Assembly: GCA_949316235.1 (NCBI GenBank)
Contig: OX438748.1
Span: 11,163,001 to 11,227,000, forward strand
Source of the DNA: Oegoconia quadripuncta
Taxonomy: Eukaryota > Arthropoda > Insecta > Lepidoptera > Autostichidae
DNA length: 64,000 nucleotides
Direction: 5' to 3'
Shown: positions 58,597 through 64,000 of the stretch, one piece after another
Numbering within the stretch: position 1 is the stretch's first letter
Layout: every line of letters starts with the position of its first letter
Position numbers and translations under genes: made by a program
The notes under the pieces: generated by a model
The model's input: the letters and a program-made list of their open reading frames with translations, nothing else
Told to the model about the DNA's origin: nothing
Databases searched by the model: none

Positions 58597-60929
58597 ATCG
58601 AAAAAATGTTAGCTAATGCTATTTCAAAGAAACGAGTCTTGATTGACTATTTACGTACGGTAGACCTATGAATTCATGAAGTATTTATTTATTTTAGTTC
58701 ATAATCATTGAATTACCATTTTACGATAGTCAGAACACAGCCATGAGGTTCAAGAGGCAAGGCCTAGGACATACTTTGCATATGAGAGAATATGGGTGTT
58801 TAATTTCGAACGAACAAATTATTGTTAACAATTTGATAACAAGCATCTAAAGCTAAGCTCGAAAACAAGACGACTGAAATTTATGATACAAAATTTGTTT
58901 TCTAATAATACGTTCAGTTGTTTATACTGACCTAAAGGATTTTCTTCTATGACGTCATCGTAAAATCAGGATCTCCCGAACTCACGAAATAAATATGTAG
59001 ATCTTAGACACTAACTAAAGGAAAATCTCACTCTCTCCAATAAAACATCTCATACATTACCTTCGCTTCCAAATCGGTTGATTTATAGCCACATTTGTTA
59101 GAAGTACATACCTGAAAAAAAAACAAACCAAGGTTTAAAAAAAGTAAACAAATAGAGACAATGATGCAATGCATTAGCAAATTCCAATTTGCATGCGTAA
59201 CACTCAAGGCTATTATATTAAAGCCTGAGGCGAAAGTTTACCGATCTGCCTGACCCCTCTATTCATTACAAGATAATCGAAAGTGAAATTAATTCACGTC
59301 AAGAATGTTTCGATAGCTATTTTTCTTAACACGTGTTCGGCTGCTGCTTTTTGCTTCCAAATTGATTCGAGCGGTCGAAATTGTTCTTTAGTTCTCACAC
59401 TTCCTCCGGGCATGGGAAAATAATTTGGTTTGGCAATTGTTCTGTATTATTAAATACCTGAATCAATTACTAATGAATTTTGGATTCAATTAAACTAAGT
59501 AGATTGATTTCGGTGTCGATGACAGACTAGAATCATTTCGTTTTCATTCATTAGAAATTCGTAGCGCGCTCAATGTTTTTTTGGACCATGCTTGATTTAC
59601 CTACTTATACAGTTACCTAGATACAAATATTACCACATCACTGTGATGATAATCAATAATAAAAATATTTACTGGAGTGGATCCCATCATTCAGATCGCA
59701 GTGCACGATTGCTTTAGATATGCATTCCTGTCAGCAGATAAATCTATTTATTTTAGGAATTCAAGTATGTACTTTAGATTTTAAACAGTAAATGATGACG
59801 CTTATGTGGAACATGGTAACAAGTGTCCGCTAAATGGACTTTGAGCTTCGCTCAAGTCACGACCTACATAGAGTGCGAAATTACGGGAGGCTGCGAATCT
59901 ATCAGCTTTCGCAACTCGTAGAGCAATCATTAAATTTCCATTAAAACCGATGAAGCGACTAGGCCTATCTCATCGATGTTCGCACACGTGACGACCGAGA
60001 TATATGAACGATCATTCTAATTTGTTGCAAACAAGTGGATCTCTTATAAAACTACTACTACGTAGCTCACTACATTACGCGCACTTGACACGCTAAGAAC
60101 CGGTGTATAAGTATATGTATTCTGTGGTATAAGATAAACTACTCGATAATGAGATGTTTACCTTAACCATTACAGTTAATAATTATTATAGCTAATATTA
60201 GTAAGAAATTTTAATAGTAAAAAGATTATATTTCATAGGATAAAGGCTCACTTTAAACTTTTCAAGGCTCAAAGCTCTCTTTAAAATTTGTATGCTAATT
60301 AGATAAGTATATAACTATACACAACATTTTGTTACTACTCCTTTAACTTAGGTTACCTTTACAATGCAGATCATAATGATATAGCACAAAACACAATGTA
60401 CCAATGTCCGTGTGTCTTGTATGTAACTTGTTTCTTCCGGACGGTTACGACAAGGTTAGAATTGAAACCCGTGTAGCATTTGCCGTACATGTAAGTATAT
60501 TCGTCTACTTGAAAATAAATTGAGAATATTCACAGTCGCTAGTGTTGAATACTTGATTTATTTTTTCTCGCGACTCCATCAGTCGTACGAGATTTAGCAC
60601 AACGTTAACGCAACGTTTAAAATCATTAGTTTACTAACACCATTATTTCGATATTAGGAACCGCTAAACCTCGAGTATACATTAAATTACTTAGGTTAAA
60701 TGTTTATGATGATCATCAGGGCGCTTCCTACGCGTTATTTTGGTGTAACATTCATAGTCTACCATTGATCATTCGTCATGGGGAGCACGAGTTAATCCAT
60801 CCCATGAGGAGCATTATATCGAGGAGTGCTCGCTTTCATTGTTACCTGAATTTATGGAATTCACTCCTCACGTGACCAAATTTATGCATACTTTTAACTG
60901 TCAGATATATTAAGGTTTTCCATATAAAA
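58597..60929. other. No gene recognised
   Basis: AT-rich with no ORF above chance and no repeat that I can match elsewhere in the window. Confidence 0.4.
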
Positions 60930-61274
60930 TTATTGCAATATAATTGCAATAGGCCCCGGGGCATCATCAGTATAAAATATTAGGGTGATATTTCTCAAAA
61001 ATCTTGACCTGGGCCCTATTGGTGGAGATATTGTGACACTAGTTCTAGTTTCATAGCCTGTGTAGAAATATTTGCACGTTTTATATCCATAAAATAGTTC
61101 GTTATCAGTGGCCGAGACCGTTAGAGCAATTATAGTTAGACCACTATCTCTGGAGCTGACTATGGACTGGTGTAGGTTTGCTCCGTTACAGTTCATGTCG
61201 CAAAAGCAACATTTAACATTATCATCGCTATGATCGTCTGTTTGACATTGTAATAGTCTGCTGTTACTTGTCAT
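60930..61274 (-). CDS. Possible cysteine-containing exon, unrecognised
   Basis: A 114-codon minus-strand frame with a cysteine cluster near its start (CQTDDHSDDNVKCCFCDMNC, residues 10-29), one more Cys at 67, and an end reading RNITLIFYTDDAPGPIAI. The residue mix is more protein-like than most frames here, and the ending is reminiscent of a beta-strand of an extracellular domain such as CUB. A TAG lies seven codons upstream of the ATG, inside a possible splice acceptor (gtctag). No flanking exon was identified. It could be a real exon of a secreted protein, a decayed gene copy or chance. Confidence 0.3.
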   Translation of the reverse strand: MTSNSRLLQCQTDDHSDDNVKCCFCDMNCNGANLHQSIVSSRDSGLTIIALTVSATDNELFYGYKTCKYFYTGYETRTSVTISPPIGPRSRFLRNITLIFYTDDAPGPIAIILQ

Positions 61275-61383
61275 GGAATTTATTGCTACGTTCTAGACCA
61301 GACAAATGGTAAAACGGAACACTCTAATGACTACAACTTTTACTTACTAGAAGTTGATTTGTAGATTTTCGTCCATATTATCG

Positions 61384-61962
61384 TTAAATAAAATCAAATC
61401 AAATCAAAATGCTTTATTTTGTAGGTACCTACACAGGGTACACTTAAAATAGATTTTACATTTTTAAAGATACCGCTTGTTCAAAAGGCAATTTTCCCCT
61501 GAGAAGAACAAGCAAGAAACTTGAGAGGTCGCTCTTTAAAAAAAAAGGTTTTTATATTACAAAATTATTAATTATTATTTTATATTATTTCATTATTAAT
61601 TGTGAAATAGCCTGGTTATGCAAACGGGCTGGTTATGTCCATGAAAGTTTATCATCTAAATAATCTGATATTTTATAATATGCTTTCTTAATAGGTTTCT
61701 GTTTTATAGTATCTTTAAATTTATTGAAAGGAAGATTTTGTATATCAACAGGAACTTTATTGAAAAAGCGTATACATAACCCTTTGAATGTATTACTGAC
61801 TTTGCGGAGGCGACTTATATGACCTGCAAGTTTATCTTTATTTCTTGTATTGACATCATGTTTATCACCATTTTTCCTAAATGATGCTATATTTTTTTTG
61901 ACATATATTACATTTTCAAAAATGAACTGTAACGAAAAGGTTACATTTAGGTATGAGGCCAC
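61384..61962 (-). pseudogene. 5'-truncated LINE: ORF2 C-terminus and 3' end
   Basis: The minus-strand frame (109 codons ending at 61633) contains NTRNKDKLAGHISRLRK, IRFFNKVPVDIQNLPFNKF and KKAYYKISDYLDDK. I recognise this as the C-terminal tail of insect non-LTR ORF2 proteins (H/N-TR motif, FNKLP-x-I, AYYxxxDFLDD). Downstream on the minus strand are the 3'UTR, 'aaaataaagcatttt' and a short (TTTGA)n tail at about 61384-61408. The reverse transcriptase core is missing, so this is a 5'-truncated insertion. Related 3' ends lie at 8725-8795 (+) and 37041-37350 (-). Confidence 0.75.
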
Positions 61963-63829
61963 AGGGTAATTTAGGTATAAGACCGCAGGTTAAGTAGTCG
62001 GTTTCTGTTGATTTAAATTGAATGCAACCGTTAAGCCAACTCGCCGACCCATAGAAGCGGCTCAAAACCACTGACTGTCAGATGGCCACTAGTTTGGTAC
62101 AAAATCAACAATCCGCACCGTGCTCGCGTGGTGGTGGCCTATACTCTCTTCCAATGAGAGGATGCTGTGTCCCAACAATGGGGGCGTGTAACTAAGGCTG
62201 TTGATGATGACTCACATTATGGGGGAGGCCTATGTTCAGCAGTGATGTCCTGTGGCTGATGCGATGATGATTTCCATAATTCATTATTGTTCGAAACCAT
62301 ACGGGTTAATGGAATTTATATAGTCAGTTCGATTTTTCCATTTTTAACTTTGATTAAAATACCTATATTGCTATATGGATCTCGGCAAAGAAAAAGGACA
62401 AAACTATCTTCCTACGGGTCTCGTATAGAATATTCATGCAGTATTGATGGGCAGCAGCGTCATTGCTATGGAATAAAGAAGTTCCAAAAATATACGATCA
62501 CACACTCGCATGCAGTGTTAAGTCCTCTTGTGAAAATTAGAGTGGCTGCGGTACCTCATGACAACTTCGACAATCAAATTTAAAATCTACACTCTTCTTA
62601 AGTAACTATAAATTTTATGATGCCGTGACATCAAAGAAATTATAAGAACAAAACATTGTAAAAGCACATTAATGATGATAATACCAGTGAAATTTTCAGC
62701 GGAAAAACGCAGAAGAGACTCACTGACAATTCCATTTAATAAGATTAATTGCGGTATTTAGAAGTTGATATGCTCTTGGACATGGACAATTAAGTTTGCG
62801 ATGTTACTTTCATGACGTAACATGTGTTGTTAGTAAACAATACGAGTCATTTAACATTAAGTAACTTAAATAATACACATATATTTTTATATAAGTGATA
62901 AAGAATATAATGGTTTGTATATATTTTACGCAAAAAAGTTATACATTACATGATATTGTACAGCAAGCAAAGACATATACCTAACTATAGTTTTAAACTC
63001 CTTCGAAATGCTCAAAACATGCAAATTAAGTTCATTGTTATAAGTAGGTACAGGAATGCTAAGAAGATAATTAAGTAAGTTTAATTTAAGAAATGTCTCA
63101 GATATTACTGTAATGATTAGAGAAATTATAGTGTTATTAGTTGTAAAAATAAAGGCGAATTAAAAATGATTTTTGATCATTGAACACGACAGTTGATTCT
63201 GGAGTGGGAAGGAACGTGTTCAAAATTGATGAAGTGGTACTAAGTAACTATCATATTTAGTGGAATGGAAAAGTTATTGTGGTACCTATGAAGTTATTGA
63301 CATATACAGGCTATTTGGAAGTGATAACACTAAAAATGTTACGTTATGGTATTGATATTGCTAAATTATAAAACCTTCATTATCTGTAAATTATTCCGGG
63401 CGTTGCGTCATCATAAGTATATACAGCCTGTAATGGAAATAACAAAAAATCTGAAACTACTCTGTTAAGAATCATTAACTGAACCTATTTCATTATTTTA
63501 ATGTGTTTTATTTTTACAATCCTTTTTAATTGAAATGAAAGAATTGCCACATAATTTGGTAGGAATGGAAATAAACTCACGCATTGCGTGTTAAAACGCA
63601 CTTATTACACTGGGATAACTAATTCATAAAAAGTAATATTTTCTTAACTTGTTAATAATAAAAATTCATTATTTAAGGACGCATTTACAGTGACATCTGA
63701 CAACGTCGCATTTTGAAGTATATTTTTCGATTTTTTCATTAATAGGCATAAAATAACATGATATACATAGTCAATATTATTACAATAATAATTGAATTTT
63801 ATGTTTTGATGATATATAATACTTTTTTA
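61963..63829. other. No gene; SINE-like 3' debris near 62.1-62.3 kb
   Basis: 62095-62210 ('ccgtgctcgcgtggtggtgg', 'ctcttccaatgagagga', 'ctgttgatgatga') and 62220-62275 resemble 3' ends and GAT tails of lepidopteran SINE/LINE elements. The remainder to 63829 is very AT-rich and unrecognised. Confidence 0.4.
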
Positions 63830-63995
63830 TTGCACAACGGGTTAGCACTTCACCTTAAACACACCAGATATTAAGTGAAGGTGAAGGTGGAAGCGTACTG
63901 ATTCGTAAGCCCCATCTTATTTGGGGGACTGGCTAAAATCTTATCATTGAAAACCGGAACATACAATGCTATTAACATTGTTATATGCACAATAT
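63830..63995 (-). repeat. Dispersed repeat family D copy at the window end
   Basis: The plus strand reads 'gcacaacgggttagcactt', 'aagtgaaggtgaaggtggaag', 'cttatttgggggactggct' and 'aaaaccggaacatacaatg', the reverse of family D words at 38440-38600. The copy probably continues past the window. Confidence 0.6.
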
Positions 63996-64000
63996 ATAAA

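Noticed and set aside
1..64000. CRISPR arrays, operons or bacterial defence systems
   Set aside because: No regularly spaced direct repeats with unique spacers, no polycistronic gene clusters, and clear eukaryotic intron and retroelement structure.

Overview
The window looks like gene-poor, repeat-rich insect nuclear DNA, almost certainly from a lepidopteran (moth or butterfly). Three things point there: introns with GT-AG borders; tRNA-derived SINEs, 5'-truncated LINEs and an 'atgagagggcg...gcatgcgg' dispersed repeat of types I associate with lepidopteran genomes; and three exons of an insect-type argos/giant-lens gene. There is no sign of bacterial, organellar or viral organisation. Most of the sequence is AT-rich and carries no gene I can support.

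Layout. 1-9.1 kb: dispersed repeats (families called C, E and others here), two LINE 3' ends with (AAAC)n tails and two copies of a TA-flanked MITE. 9.1-17.7 kb: mostly unannotated, with a long foldback element at 11.6-12.1 kb, a near-complete SINE at 14.9-15.2 kb and a palindromic SINE head at 16.1 kb. 17.7-21.1 kb: the last three exons of argos (+ strand, 16 cysteines, stop at 19466-19468) and its probable 3'UTR, which holds a 106-codon small ORF. 21.1-30.1 kb: repeats and unannotated sequence. 30.2-34.25 kb: a nearly intact APE-type non-LTR retrotransposon on the minus strand, with an FP-C-domain ORF1, an endonuclease/reverse transcriptase ORF2 broken by one in-frame TGA, a (TAAA)n tail and a probable 10-bp target-site duplication. 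35-48 kb: nested repeats, including a recent poly(A) retroinsertion with a perfect 13-bp target-site duplication. 48.8-49.6 kb: a 267-codon exon (+ strand) for a secreted, Thr/Ser-rich mucin-like protein whose later exons I could not find. 49.6-64 kb: mostly unannotated, with two weak cysteine-containing ORFs at 58.3 and 60.9 kb and a LINE 3' fragment at 61.4-62.0 kb.

How the parts work together. Argos-family proteins are secreted antagonists of EGF-receptor signalling, so this locus is developmental. The mucin-like exon would encode another secreted or extracellular protein, but I see no functional link beyond proximity. Most of the rest is mobile-element debris at different stages of decay. 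Some insertions can be read exactly, because other copies in this same window show the empty site.

Limits. Repeat families were recognised by eye from copies inside the window and from general memory of insect repeats, so their names are descriptive and their outer borders approximate. Exon calls rest on reading frame, splice motifs and family resemblance. No database search or statistic was run.
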